A stretch of DNA of 64,000 nt from JBCBSP01 sp039819095. GTDB lineage: Bacteria; Pseudomonadota; Alphaproteobacteria; Caulobacterales; Maricaulaceae. The position numbers were made by a program, and so were the translations under genes. The stretch is taken from NCBI GenBank assembly GCA_039819095.1, contig JBCBSP010000008.1, positions 62,001 to 126,000 of the forward strand, in the 5' to 3' direction. The notes under the pieces are model-generated. The model made no database searches. It was not told the DNA's origin and saw nothing but the letters and a program-made list of their open reading frames with translations. Within the stretch, counting starts at the first letter, position 1. Each line of letters opens with the position of its first letter. This document shows, piece by piece, positions 19,877 through 27,832 of the stretch.

Positions 19877-21901
19877 ATGCTTTTTCGTCGAACGCTAGCT
19901 GTACTCGCCGCCTGCGTCAGCACCACTTTGGCAGGAGCGAGCCTGCCTGGCGCTGCTGCTTTGGCGCAAGGCGTCGTACCGCTTGATGCGTACGCCCAAC
20001 TTCCTGAAATTCAGTCCGTTTCGATTTCGCCGTCCGGCGACCGGTTGGCGATGATCGCCGGTGAGGACCGGACCGAGATGCATGTGATTGTGTTGTCGCT
20101 TGAAGGCGGCGACCCGTTCGCCCTGGCCGCGTTCGCGGGCGATATCGACGATCGTCTCCTGTTTTCGGTGGATTGGGCGTCCGATAATCACCTCGTTCTG
20201 GTTTACCGGGAACGGCGTTTGCTGGATGGATCCGAGCGCGGCGATGTCGGGCGCCAGGTGATTTATGATCTCAGATCGAACGAGTATTCTGAATTCGAGC
20301 GCGCAGGGTCGCAAATCGTTCATCTGCTCCCCGACGAGCCCAATACCGTCCTTCTCTCAACGCCTGTCGTTGAAGTACGGACCTCGGCCAATTCCTTCAC
20401 TGCCGCCCGGGGCCGCGGTGATGTCGTCAACACTCCAGTCAACCTCTATCGATACGACCTCAATCGCGGCGACTATAGCCTCGTCGCGAACGGCTCGGTC
20501 GACACGGTCAACTGGGTCGTCGATGAAAGCGGAGCTCCGTTGCTGCGCCAGGACCGGATTGACGACACGCGCACATGGCGGGTCTTCGCCAGGGAGGGCC
20601 GCAGCTGGACCCAGATTTATGAAGAGCGCTTCTCGCGGGAACGGTTCGGTCGCGACGGATTCCGTGCGATTTCATCGATGTCCGGCCTCGTCGCAGAGGA
20701 CGTGAATGGCCGGGGTGTCTGGTTCGCGCAGCTCGCCGACCGGGACAAACTCCAAGGCTGGCTTTTTGATCCTGAGACCGGTGAGATCAGTAACGCTGCC
20801 GCTCCGGACGGCTTTGATATTTCGTCCTTTGTCGTCGACTGGCGCACGGACAAGGTGATCGGCGTGCGCTGGCTCGCCGAGCGCCGCCAGGTCGAATGGT
20901 TCGACTCCCGTTTCGCTGCTCTGCAGCGCCAATTGAACGGGCTGTTCGAGGGCTCCGACGTCGTCATTTCCGACTGGGATCTTTCCGGAAACCGCATTCT
21001 GGTCCGCGTCATTGGCGGAGCTACGTCTGAAGATTTCTACCTCCTAGATCGCGACAGCGGGCAGTTGAACTTCCTGCAGACGGTTTATCCTGACATTCCG
21101 CAAGAGCGCATTCACCCGGTGGAGATTGTTAGCTACCGGGCCGAGGACGGGCTTGAGCTGTTCGGCTACTTGACCCGTCCGGTTGATCGTCCGCTTGCCG
21201 ACTTGCCCATGGTGTTGTTGCCCCATGGCGGTCCGCAGGCGCGGGACGGGTTCGGATTCGATATGTGGGCGCAGCCGTTCGCCGATATGGGATATGCGGT
21301 TTTCCAACCGCAGTTTCGCGGTTCGTCCGGTCAAGGCCAGGACTTCGTTCGGCGCGGTCATGGCGAGTGGGGCCGCAAGATGCAGTCGGATCTGACTGAT
21401 GCGGTGACGCATCTTGTCAATCAGGGCTGGGTCGATCCGGACCGGGTCTGCATCTTCGGTTGGAGTTATGGCGGGTACGCGGCCTTGGCCGGATACGCGC
21501 TGACGCCGGAGGTCTACCGGTGTGTGATCGCGGGCGCTCCGGTGTCCGACATTCTTGAAATGATGGCATGGGAAGGGGACCGTCAGGGCGGAGCGTCGAT
21601 TAACTATTGGACGGAGTATATAGGCGATTGGCGCACCGAGCGTGATGAAATGATCGCGATCTCTCCGGCCCGCCAAACCGCCTCAGGGCGTGTCCCGCTC
21701 CTGCTCATCCATGGACGCGAAGATCTGATTGTGCCGTTTGAACAGGCGGAGATCATGTACGATGCAGCTCGTCGCGCCGGCAAAGACGTCGAGCTGGTCG
21801 CGATTGATGGCGACGGACATAATCTTCTGTTCCAGCGAACTCGGTTGATCACCTTGCAGTCGATGACCGAGTTCCTTGCTGAACATAATCCTCCAGACTA
21901 A
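19877..21901 (+). CDS. Secreted S9-family (prolyl oligopeptidase-like) serine peptidase
   Basis: This 674-residue peptidase starts with a signal peptide (residues 1-31, ending AALAQ), so it should act in the periplasm or outside. Residues 40-400 form a beta-propeller-like domain and 430-674 the alpha/beta-hydrolase domain. The catalytic triad can be placed at S530 in FGWSYGGYAAL, D616 in HGREDLIVPF and H648 in DGDGHNLLF. PHGGPQARDG near 450 supplies the oxyanion-hole region. The family cleaves short peptides, often dipeptides, from N-termini. It follows the TonB receptor gene but has its own promoter and terminator. Together they suggest import and trimming of peptides. Confidence 0.92.
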   Translation: MLFRRTLAVLAACVSTTLAGASLPGAAALAQGVVPLDAYAQLPEIQSVSISPSGDRLAMIAGEDRTEMHVIVLSLEGGDPFALAAFAGDIDDRLLFSVDWASDNHLVLVYRERRLLDGSERGDVGRQVIYDLRSNEYSEFERAGSQIVHLLPDEPNTVLLSTPVVEVRTSANSFTAARGRGDVVNTPVNLYRYDLNRGDYSLVANGSVDTVNWVVDESGAPLLRQDRIDDTRTWRVFAREGRSWTQIYEERFSRERFGRDGFRAISSMSGLVAEDVNGRGVWFAQLADRDKLQGWLFDPETGEISNAAAPDGFDISSFVVDWRTDKVIGVRWLAERRQVEWFDSRFAALQRQLNGLFEGSDVVISDWDLSGNRILVRVIGGATSEDFYLLDRDSGQLNFLQTVYPDIPQERIHPVEIVSYRAEDGLELFGYLTRPVDRPLADLPMVLLPHGGPQARDGFGFDMWAQPFADMGYAVFQPQFRGSSGQGQDFVRRGHGEWGRKMQSDLTDAVTHLVNQGWVDPDRVCIFGWSYGGYAALAGYALTPEVYRCVIAGAPVSDILEMMAWEGDRQGGASINYWTEYIGDWRTERDEMIAISPARQTASGRVPLLLIHGREDLIVPFEQAEIMYDAARRAGKDVELVAIDGDGHNLLFQRTRLITLQSMTEFLAEHNPPD

Positions 21902-21923
21902 CCAGAGCACATGAGTGCATAAT

Positions 21924-21960
21924 AAGAGCCCCGCCGATCCACAGATCGGCGGGGCTCTTT
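21924..21960. terminator. Bidirectional terminator between peptidase and secreted-protein genes
   Basis: A perfect 16-base stem, 21924-21939 with 21944-21959, encloses CACA and is followed by T residues. It lies 23 bases after the peptidase stop and 26 bases from the stop of the opposing gene. The A-rich 5' arm lets it work for both convergent transcripts. Confidence 0.9.
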
Positions 21961-21985
21961 ACGTGTTCTTTTCGTGCGCGTTGTT

Positions 21986-22606
21986 TTAGTCGAGACGATC
22001 CACCCGGATGGCGCGGCCTTCTCCGTTAATGCGAAGCAGATAGCCGCCGAAACTTCCTCTCCGGATCTCAGCTTGGAGCGGATCGTCACCACGCGGAATC
22101 CAGACCCGGTCAGAATCCGTGACCTCCCAGACCTGACCGTTCGCCATATGAAATCTGATCGTGTTGTAGCCGACAGTCCTCACCTCGCGGATTGTCATCC
22201 TGACGCGCTCCAGCCGCCCGTCCTCGCCAGTTTCAAGCACGGCGGAATCAGGCGTTCTCGCTGACGCCAGATCGTCACGACTCTCCGATTCCGGGCGTCC
22301 AAAACCGGGCAGGGCCAACGGAAAGCCGCCGCCTGACTCCGCTTCCCCGAATTCGCTGACACCGGCGCCGGCCTGTGCGGACGGGCTCGTTGTCTCGCGT
22401 CCCGCAGCTGACGCTGAAGTGTCCGGGAACTCGACGCCGGCGTCTCCTCCCCGCATCACCAGATCAAAACAGGCGAGGCGGGCTTCATTGCTCTCAATAC
22501 TTGAGCATCGCTCAAGCATCTCCGCGCGAGCGTTGCCGGGCTGCCCCAGCGAGGGGGCGGATAAGCTGACCGTCAAACATGCTCCAACGAACAGATTGCG
22601 GATCAT
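21986..22606 (-). CDS. Secreted protein with RLACFD motif, unknown function
   Basis: This 206-residue exported protein starts with a signal peptide (MIRNLFVGACLTVSLSAPSLGQ). A conserved CSSIESNEARLACFD follows, a cysteine pair and motif found in many small periplasmic proteins, some annotated near type VI secretion. A low-complexity Ser/Ala/Gly/Glu linker spans residues 60-130. The C-terminal 80 residues (VRMTIREVRTVGYNTI onward) form a compact domain ending in RAIRVDRL. I chose ATG 22606 because GGAGAG lies 5 bases upstream and the signal peptide starts there. No type VI gene is nearby, so I assign no function. Confidence 0.7.
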   Translation of the reverse strand: MIRNLFVGACLTVSLSAPSLGQPGNARAEMLERCSSIESNEARLACFDLVMRGGDAGVEFPDTSASAAGRETTSPSAQAGAGVSEFGEAESGGGFPLALPGFGRPESESRDDLASARTPDSAVLETGEDGRLERVRMTIREVRTVGYNTIRFHMANGQVWEVTDSDRVWIPRGDDPLQAEIRRGSFGGYLLRINGEGRAIRVDRLD

Positions 22607-22748
22607 TGCGCTCTCCAATTCACCGATGCCAAGTCGGTATAATTGCGCGCCGGCGATCGAAGCGCCAGCCTTACCCACAGCCGCAACCCGGCAGGCCTAC
22701 ACGTTCTGTATTGATGAAGCGGGCGCTGAGGGGTTCCGGAGACCGGGG

Positions 22749-23117
22749 TCAGGCCGCCTCGACCACGCGGGCCACTTCGTCAACGAGATCACGCAGGTGG
22801 AAGGGTTTCGACAGCACCTTTGCACCAGTCGGAGCGCCACCGCCGGCGTTCAGCGCGACAGCGGCGAACCCGGTGATGAACATGATCTTCAGGCTGGGAT
22901 CAATCTCTGCGGCGCGGCGCGCCAGCTCGATACCGTCCACGCCTGGCATGACGATATCGGTCAGCAACAGCTCATACGCCCCGGGCGTGCCGCCCAGCGC
23001 ATCAATCCCCTCATCGCCATCGGCGACGGCTGAGACATCATGGCCAGCGCGTTTCAGCGCCTTGCTGAGAAAGTCCCGCATTGAATCATCATCTTCGGCG
23101 AGAAGAATCCGCGCCAT
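22749..23117 (-). CDS. cpdR: Cell-cycle response regulator CpdR
   Basis: This 122-residue single-domain receiver matches CpdR, the unphosphorylated form of which primes the ClpXP protease to degrade CtrA and PdeA at the pole. The acidic pocket EDD (residues 8-10), the phospho-acceptor D54 in LLLTDIVMPG, and the Lys in VLSKPFHL are all present. The hallmark IMFITGFAAVAL and VLSKPFHLRDL segments are those of CpdR. The C-terminus ends in EAA, suited to the known ClpXP degradation of CpdR itself. ATG 23117 has GGAGGGG upstream; the 16-codon extension is discarded. The neighbouring N-formylglutamate amidohydrolase gene is divergent, which I recall from Caulobacter genomes. Confidence 0.93.
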   Translation of the reverse strand: MARILLAEDDDSMRDFLSKALKRAGHDVSAVADGDEGIDALGGTPGAYELLLTDIVMPGVDGIELARRAAEIDPSLKIMFITGFAAVALNAGGGAPTGAKVLSKPFHLRDLVDEVARVVEAA

Positions 23118-23317
23118 GCGCCCCTCCGCATTCATCCTGCTACATTTTGAATGGTAACCGAGCAAGGTAAAGGTCCGCTGAACGCGGATGCGCGAAGCCA
23201 GCGCTCAAATCCCCACCGCCTCTCTGTGCTTAACCGAGCCATTGACCCGGACCGCAACGCCACGACAATGGCCTGATGAGTGATGCGCATTTCAAAGACG
23301 AGGCGGGAGGCGCCCCG

Positions 23318-24175
23318 ATGCGGGCGGTCGAGCGCGATCAGCTGGCGGTGCGGGTTAGCGCGCCGGCCCGGCGCACGAGCCGTTTCATCTTCGCCTCACC
23401 GCATTCCGGCTCGCAATACCCGATGGATTTCCTGGCTCGAAGCATCTTGCCGATGAAGCTGTTGCGGAGGTCCGAAGACGCTTTTGTCGATGAGCTGTTT
23501 GCGCCGGCGCCGGACATGGGTGCGGTCCTGATCGCGGCGCAGTTTCCTCGCGCCTATCTCGATCCGAACCGGGCCCGGCACGAGCTCGACCCAATCATGT
23601 TCGAGGATAAGCTTCCCGCCGAAGCCTGGCGGCCATCGCCGCGTGCGGCGGCGGGCTTGGGCGTTGTTCCGCGCCTGGCTGCAGACGGGCGCGCAATCTA
23701 TGCCGGCCGTCTGCCCTATTCAGAGGCCCGGCTGAGACTTCAGGCCTGCTATGAGCCTTATCACCGCGTACTCGGCGAGGAAATCAGCGCGACCCGCCAG
23801 GCCTTCGGTGAAGCGGTGCTGATCGATTGCCATTCCATGCCGACCGCCAGCGCTCGCGGAGCGGATATCGTGCTCGGCGACCGGTTCGGCGCTTCATGCG
23901 CACGCGGTCTTGTGGCGAGGGCCGAAGCCGGTTTCCGGCGTCTGGGTTTCACCGTGGCGCGCAACCGGCCTTATGCCGGTGGTCACACGACCGAGCATTA
24001 CGGGCGCCCGGACGCGGGTGTGAATGTGTTGCAGGTAGAGATCAGCCGCGGGCTCTACATGGACGAGGCCAGCATCCGTCCAAACGCCCGCTTCCACGCC
24101 TTGCAGGAGGCGATGCGGGAGTGGATGATTCGTCTGACAGGCGCCGAGCCGGCTGAACATGCCGCCGCAGAGTGA
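23318..24175 (+). CDS. N-formylglutamate amidohydrolase family protein
   Basis: This 285-residue cytosolic hydrolase (299 if ATG 23276 is used) converts N-formyl-L-glutamate to glutamate and formate, or a related N-acyl substrate. Family marks are FASPHSGSQYP near the N-terminus, DLDPNRARHELD-like segment (AYLDPNRARHELDP), LIDCHSMPT with the metal-binding His, and GGHTTEHYGRP. I prefer ATG 23318 because GGGAGG lies 7 bases upstream. No other histidine-utilisation genes are present, so the physiological substrate is uncertain. In this family the alphaproteobacterial stand-alone copies are often near cpdR. Confidence 0.85.
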   Translation: MRAVERDQLAVRVSAPARRTSRFIFASPHSGSQYPMDFLARSILPMKLLRRSEDAFVDELFAPAPDMGAVLIAAQFPRAYLDPNRARHELDPIMFEDKLPAEAWRPSPRAAAGLGVVPRLAADGRAIYAGRLPYSEARLRLQACYEPYHRVLGEEISATRQAFGEAVLIDCHSMPTASARGADIVLGDRFGASCARGLVARAEAGFRRLGFTVARNRPYAGGHTTEHYGRPDAGVNVLQVEISRGLYMDEASIRPNARFHALQEAMREWMIRLTGAEPAEHAAAE

Positions 24176-24269
24176 TAAAATCACCCCTTAGGTTGTAATT
24201 TTTGCAGATTTGTCATACGCTGCGTTCAAATCCAAATCGCAACGCGCTATGCGTTTGTCGGACATATTT

Positions 24270-24298
24270 TTGTATTCTGAACTAAGCGGTCGCATAAT
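24270..24298 (+). promoter_or_regulatory. Candidate sigma-70 promoter of the XRE regulator gene
   Basis: TTGTAT (24270-24275) and CATAAT (24293-24298) are separated by exactly 17 bases and lie in an AT-rich 150-base gap. CATAAT matches 5 of 6 bases of the -10 consensus. The predicted start would be about 20 bases before the ATG. Confidence 0.5.
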
Positions 24299-24305
24299 TC
24301 GCGAC
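24289..24305. promoter_or_regulatory. Operator-like inverted repeat GTCGC-N7-GCGAC
   Basis: Arms GTCGC (24289-24293) and GCGAC (24301-24305) are a perfect inverted repeat that overlaps the candidate -10 box. The position is right for repression by the XRE protein encoded 20 bases downstream, which would be autoregulation. Binding is an inference. Confidence 0.42.
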
Positions 24306-24325
24306 AGGCGTTGAAGGATTAGACG

Positions 24326-24724
24326 ATGACGAACGAGATCGACCATCATGTAGGCAAACGCCTGCGTCGTCGCCGGCGTCTTCTGGGTCTGACCCAGCAG
24401 CAGCTGGCCCAGGCGGTGGGCATACGTTTCCAGCAGGTCCAGAAATACGAATGCGGCGCCAACCGCGTCAGTGCGAGCCGCCTGTTCGAGCTCGCTGAAG
24501 CGCTCGACGTGCCGGTGCAATATTTCTACGAAGGCCTGCAGGGCCGCGGCGAATCAGCGGCTCCCGAAGGCGAGGACCTCGCCCCGGATATCCTGTCGCA
24601 GAAGGAAACGGTCGACCTGGTGCGCGCCTATTACAAGCTCAATGAGCGGCCTCGTCGTCGTTTGCTTGAACTGGCCAAATCCCTCGACCCGGTCGCTAAG
24701 GGCAAGTCGGAAGACGCGGCCTGA
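24326..24724 (+). CDS. XRE-family transcriptional regulator
   Basis: This 132-residue DNA-binding protein has a Cro/CI helix-turn-helix at residues 9-66: RLRRRRRLLGLTQQQLAQAV is the first helices and RFQQVQKYECGANRVSASR the recognition region. LFELAEALDVPVQYFYEGL follows as in the alphaproteobacterial regulators of about 130 residues. The C-terminal half (ILSQKETVDLVRAYYKL) is a conserved tail also seen in these relatives. GAAGGA lies just upstream of ATG 24326. The HisN-like gene begins five bases after its stop, so the two are probably co-transcribed. Its target genes are unknown beyond the likely self-regulation. Confidence 0.88.
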   Translation: MTNEIDHHVGKRLRRRRRLLGLTQQQLAQAVGIRFQQVQKYECGANRVSASRLFELAEALDVPVQYFYEGLQGRGESAAPEGEDLAPDILSQKETVDLVRAYYKLNERPRRRLLELAKSLDPVAKGKSEDAA

Positions 24725-24729
24725 GCGAC

Positions 24730-25545
24730 ATGGCGTCGCTGGATGTCGAGGCTGAGCTTGCTCTGTGCGGCGCGTTGGCTGATGAGGCCAGACGCGCCGT
24801 GGCCACTCGGTTTCGCGCCGGACTGATTGCCGACAACAAGCTGGGTGGGCGGGCGTTTGATCCGGTCACCGAGGCCGATCGCGCGATTGAGGCGGCGATT
24901 TCCGCGCGCCTGGATGCAGAGCGCCCCGAGGACGGGCGACTCGGCGAAGAAGGCGCATCGCAGGACAGCCGCAGCGGTCGCACCTGGGTCATCGATCCGA
25001 TCGATGGAACGCGCGCCTTCATCGCCGGCCTGCCGACTTGGTGCGTGCTGATCGCCCTGTGCGATGAGACGGGTCCCATCCTGTCCGTGATTGATCAGCC
25101 CGTGACCGGCGAGCGCTTTCTGGGGCTGGACGCCGGGGCCAGAAAAGGGGCCTGGCTGGAGCGCGGCGGTCAACGAGAGGCCATTTCCGTCAGTGCCGAG
25201 CCGGATCTGGTTCGCGCCATCGGAACCACTACAGACCCTTACCTTTTCGAGGCCGCCGAACGCGGAGCCTTCGAAGGTGTTCGCGACCAGGCGCGCCTGG
25301 TTCGCTACGGCCTGGATGCGTATGGGTATGCGGCCTTGGCGATGGGCGGGTTGCATTTCGTCGTCGAGAGCGGGTTGAAGGTCTGGGATATTGCGGCGCT
25401 CACGCCGGTGGTGCGTGGCGCTGGCGGCGTCATGACTTCCTGGACAGGCGGTGATTGCCATGAGGGCGGGCATGTCCTGGCAAGCTCAGACCCCGCGCTC
25501 CATGAGGCGCTCTTAACGCGCCTTGCGCCAGCGGCCAGCCGTTAG
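24730..25545 (+). CDS. hisN: Inositol monophosphatase-family phosphatase (HisN-like)
   Basis: This 271-residue metal-dependent phosphatase carries the inositol monophosphatase signatures: DPVTEADRAIE near residue 40, GEEG near 73, WVIDPIDGTRAFI near 88, and KVWDIAALTPVVRGAGG near 215. The two acidic clusters bind Mg2+ and position the water. Alphaproteobacterial members with the WVIDPIDGTR form are often histidinol-phosphate phosphatases, the role suggested here. An inositol or sugar phosphatase role remains possible. It starts 5 bases after the XRE gene. The 3' end converges with a hypothetical gene five bases away. Confidence 0.78.
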   Translation: MASLDVEAELALCGALADEARRAVATRFRAGLIADNKLGGRAFDPVTEADRAIEAAISARLDAERPEDGRLGEEGASQDSRSGRTWVIDPIDGTRAFIAGLPTWCVLIALCDETGPILSVIDQPVTGERFLGLDAGARKGAWLERGGQREAISVSAEPDLVRAIGTTTDPYLFEAAERGAFEGVRDQARLVRYGLDAYGYAALAMGGLHFVVESGLKVWDIAALTPVVRGAGGVMTSWTGGDCHEGGHVLASSDPALHEALLTRLAPAASR

Positions 25546-25550
25546 CGGCC

Positions 25551-26216
25551 CTATCTCGCGGTCAGGATAAGTCGCACGGGTTCGGCGCCGAATTCCACAC
25601 GTTCGGTCCCGCGAAAGGCGCGCTCACGGACCGGAAACCAGACCCTGTTCTGCTCCACCGGCAATGCACGGCGTTCACCATCGGGCGAGATCGCCCAGGC
25701 GTCCGGCGCCGGTCCGTCGAAAACGAACAGCACCGCATCCATGCGGGGCGCGAACAGGGCCGCGACGCCCGCTATGCGACGCATCGCGGCGTTGGCCTGG
25801 CCGGCGGCGACGCGCAACGCATCGGCTTCATAACTCAGCGTCGGTTCCAGCAGCGGCGCCATCACCATGCTCACCGACATCGCGCCAGGCGGGGCATCGA
25901 CCCGGATCTGCGCATCGCGATCAAAGGCGGCGAGATCCGGCGCGGCGACCACGCCATTTTCGTCCGGTGCGAGCAATCGCGTCCCGCCTTCAGCGGTTTC
26001 AAGCCAGAGCGCGGCGTCTCCAGGCCCGCGCACTTCATACAACAGGGTGAAGCGATCGCGTTCGGCTTCATCCATTTCCAGATAATCTTCCCAATATGGG
26101 AAAACGCGGCTGACCGACACAGCCCGCATTTCAGCCAGGGCGGCGGCGTCCGGCGTCGCCTCGGGCGCAGGACCGGCGCTGGCCTGAACGAGCGCTGCGA
26201 AGAGGGCGATCAGCAT
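25551..26216 (-). CDS. Secreted protein of unknown function, partner of lipoprotein methyltransferase
   Basis: This 221-residue protein starts with a short hydrophobic leader (MLIALFAALVQASAGPAP) that looks like a signal peptide. The remainder is acidic and probably all-beta, with RVFPYWEDYLEMDEAERDR at residues 37-55 and a C-terminal RVEFGAEPVRLILTAR. I do not recognise a family. Its ATG overlaps the TAA of the upstream methyltransferase gene by one base (TAATG), so the two are translationally coupled and probably act together outside the cytoplasm. Confidence 0.6.
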   Translation of the reverse strand: MLIALFAALVQASAGPAPEATPDAAALAEMRAVSVSRVFPYWEDYLEMDEAERDRFTLLYEVRGPGDAALWLETAEGGTRLLAPDENGVVAAPDLAAFDRDAQIRVDAPPGAMSVSMVMAPLLEPTLSYEADALRVAAGQANAAMRRIAGVAALFAPRMDAVLFVFDGPAPDAWAISPDGERRALPVEQNRVWFPVRERAFRGTERVEFGAEPVRLILTAR

Positions 26217-27160
26217 TATTCCGCGTCCGTTTCAGCGCCGTCCAGCCCATCGACCCGCTTGCGGAAGAGCAAGGTCATGCGATCGGACTCCCCGATCGTC
26301 AGATAGGGCGTCTGATCGAACTCAGGATCGGTCGGCTCCCCGCGCGGCGCGCTTCTCAGCACCGGCGGCAAGGTCCAGACGCCGAAAGGGTGATCGGCGG
26401 TGTCGGCTGGATTGGCGTTGATTTCACTGGCGTTGACCAGTTCAAACCCGGCCTCTGTGGCCAGGGCGATGACATAGTCCTGCTGTACATAGCCGCTGGA
26501 TGCGCGCGGGTCCTGCTCGCGGGTGGCCGGCAGGCGGTGCGCGACGAGACCCAGATGCCCGCCCGGCTTCAGCGCGGCGTGGAAATCGGCGAAGGCCTTT
26601 TCCGCCATGCCCCGGCCCATCCAGCTGTGTGCGTTGCGGAAGGTGAGAATCGTGTCGATGCTTCCGGCCTCGGCGATCGGACCGGTCTCAGGCCCGAAAC
26701 TCGTCAGCTCAATCTCGCCGAAGGGTTCAGCGGACATGCGCTCGGTGAAGGCGTCGCGGAAGGCTGCGGCGCGATCATTCTGCGGATCGACCGGGGTCCA
26801 GGCGGCGATATAACGGCCGCCATTATTTTCCACCCAGGGCGCGAGAATGTTCGCGTACCAGCCGCCTCCGGGCCAGATTTCCATCACGGTTGAAGCCGGG
26901 TCGACCTCAAAGAAGCTGAGTGTCTCCGCCGGATTGCGCGCTGCGTCGCGCGCGCCTTGCTCGCCGCGCCACTCACCGGCCAGCGCCCATTCCAGGCTGC
27001 CGATCTCCGGCCCGACCGGTTCACTGACCATTGCGGTTTCCTCTGCAGCCGGCGGGCTGAGCTCTGCGTCCGGCCCCGAATTCGGTTCGCCGCACGCGGA
27101 CAGCATCAGGGGGCTGAGCATCAGGCTGGTCAGAATGATGGCGGGCGGGCGAAGCGGCAT
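26216..27160 (-). CDS. Predicted lipoprotein with class I methyltransferase fold (COG4798-like)
   Basis: This 314-residue protein begins with a lipoprotein signal, MLSPLMLSACGEPN, with the lipobox cysteine at residue 23. An acidic linker precedes a Rossmann-type methyltransferase domain from about residue 70. Motif I appears as VMEIWPGGGWYANILAPW and a later segment reads IDTILTFRNAHSW. This is the COG4798 predicted-methyltransferase type. A methyltransferase fold behind a lipobox is odd, because S-adenosylmethionine is made in the cytoplasm. GGAGG lies 7 bases before the ATG. It is co-translated with the following secreted protein gene. The reaction is unknown. Confidence 0.8.
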   Translation of the reverse strand: MPLRPPAIILTSLMLSPLMLSACGEPNSGPDAELSPPAAEETAMVSEPVGPEIGSLEWALAGEWRGEQGARDAARNPAETLSFFEVDPASTVMEIWPGGGWYANILAPWVENNGGRYIAAWTPVDPQNDRAAAFRDAFTERMSAEPFGEIELTSFGPETGPIAEAGSIDTILTFRNAHSWMGRGMAEKAFADFHAALKPGGHLGLVAHRLPATREQDPRASSGYVQQDYVIALATEAGFELVNASEINANPADTADHPFGVWTLPPVLRSAPRGEPTDPEFDQTPYLTIGESDRMTLLFRKRVDGLDGAETDAE

Positions 27161-27221
27161 GAGGGGCCTCCTGCAGGAGCGATGAGGAAGGAGCGCGTTG
27201 ACGGGTTCAGACTAGCAGCCT

Positions 27222-27251
27222 CTTGCGCGCGCTTGGAGGCCTTCCCACATA
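27222..27251 (+). promoter_or_regulatory. Possible sigma-32 (heat-shock) promoter of hsp20
   Basis: CTTGCGC at 27222-27228 and CCCACATA at 27244-27251 loosely resemble the CTTGAAA and CCCCATNT boxes of heat-shock promoters at a compatible distance. A transcript from here would carry a leader of about 100 bases, as needed for the RNA thermometer downstream. The match is imperfect. Confidence 0.3.
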
Positions 27252-27260
27252 CATATCAGC

Positions 27261-27361
27261 GACGGGGCCGGTTCCGGGCCGTCGCGCAAACCGTCCGGCG
27301 CCGAATGGGTCGGGCAGAATCTGAAGACTGATTATGATCGCTTCAATGGAGGATCTGACTA
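27261..27361 (+). promoter_or_regulatory. ROSE-like RNA thermometer in the hsp20 leader
   Basis: The leader folds into at least two hairpins. The upstream one pairs GACGG with CCGTC (27261-27283). The last one pairs GATCGCTTC (27336-27344) with GGAGGATC (27348-27355) around AAT; every base pairs except one bulged G at 27340. The anti-ribosome-site strand contains UCGCU (27338-27342), the signature U(U/C)GCU of ROSE elements, facing AGGA of the ribosome site with the typical bulged G. Heat would melt it and free the site 8 bases before the ATG. Confidence 0.72.
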
Positions 27362-27832
27362 ATGCGTACTGTTGATTTCACCCCGCTCTATCGCACGATC
27401 GTCGGCTTTGACCGGCTCGCCGATATGATGGACTCCGCCGCCAAGCTGGAGCCGGGCGCGGGCTATCCCCCTTACAATATCGAGCAGCTCGGCGAGAACG
27501 AGTACCGCATCGAGCTGGCCGTGGCGGGCTTCTCGTCTGAGGATCTCGACGTGGAAGTTCAGGAAAACGTGCTGACCGTGACCGGTCGCCGTGAGCGCGG
27601 CGAGGATGAGGTTGAGCGCAGCTTCCTGCATCGCGGCATCGCGGAACGCTCCTTTGAGCGCCGTTTCCACCTGGCCGACAATGTCCTGGTGCAAGACGCC
27701 GAACTGCGCGACGGCCTGCTCGCCATCCGCTTGGAGCGGGAGATTCCCGAAGCCAAGCGGCCACGGCAGATCTCGATCAATGGCGAGACGAAAGCCAAGC
27801 TGATCGAGGGCGGCAAGAAGTCCGCCGCCTGA
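27362..27832 (+). CDS. Small heat-shock protein (Hsp20/alpha-crystallin, IbpA-like)
   Basis: This 156-residue ATP-independent chaperone binds unfolding proteins in the cytosol. The alpha-crystallin domain spans about residues 38-130 (YPPYNIEQLGENEYRIELAV through LEREIPE), with the core motifs GFSSEDLDVEVQENVLTV and RSFERRFHL. A short C-terminal extension follows (RQISINGE) that lacks a clear IxI motif; ISI near residue 140 may serve. The N-terminus RTVDFTPLYRTIVGFDRLADMM is the typical class A form. Expression is probably governed by the ROSE-like leader just upstream. Confidence 0.93.
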   Translation: MRTVDFTPLYRTIVGFDRLADMMDSAAKLEPGAGYPPYNIEQLGENEYRIELAVAGFSSEDLDVEVQENVLTVTGRRERGEDEVERSFLHRGIAERSFERRFHLADNVLVQDAELRDGLLAIRLEREIPEAKRPRQISINGETKAKLIEGGKKSAA

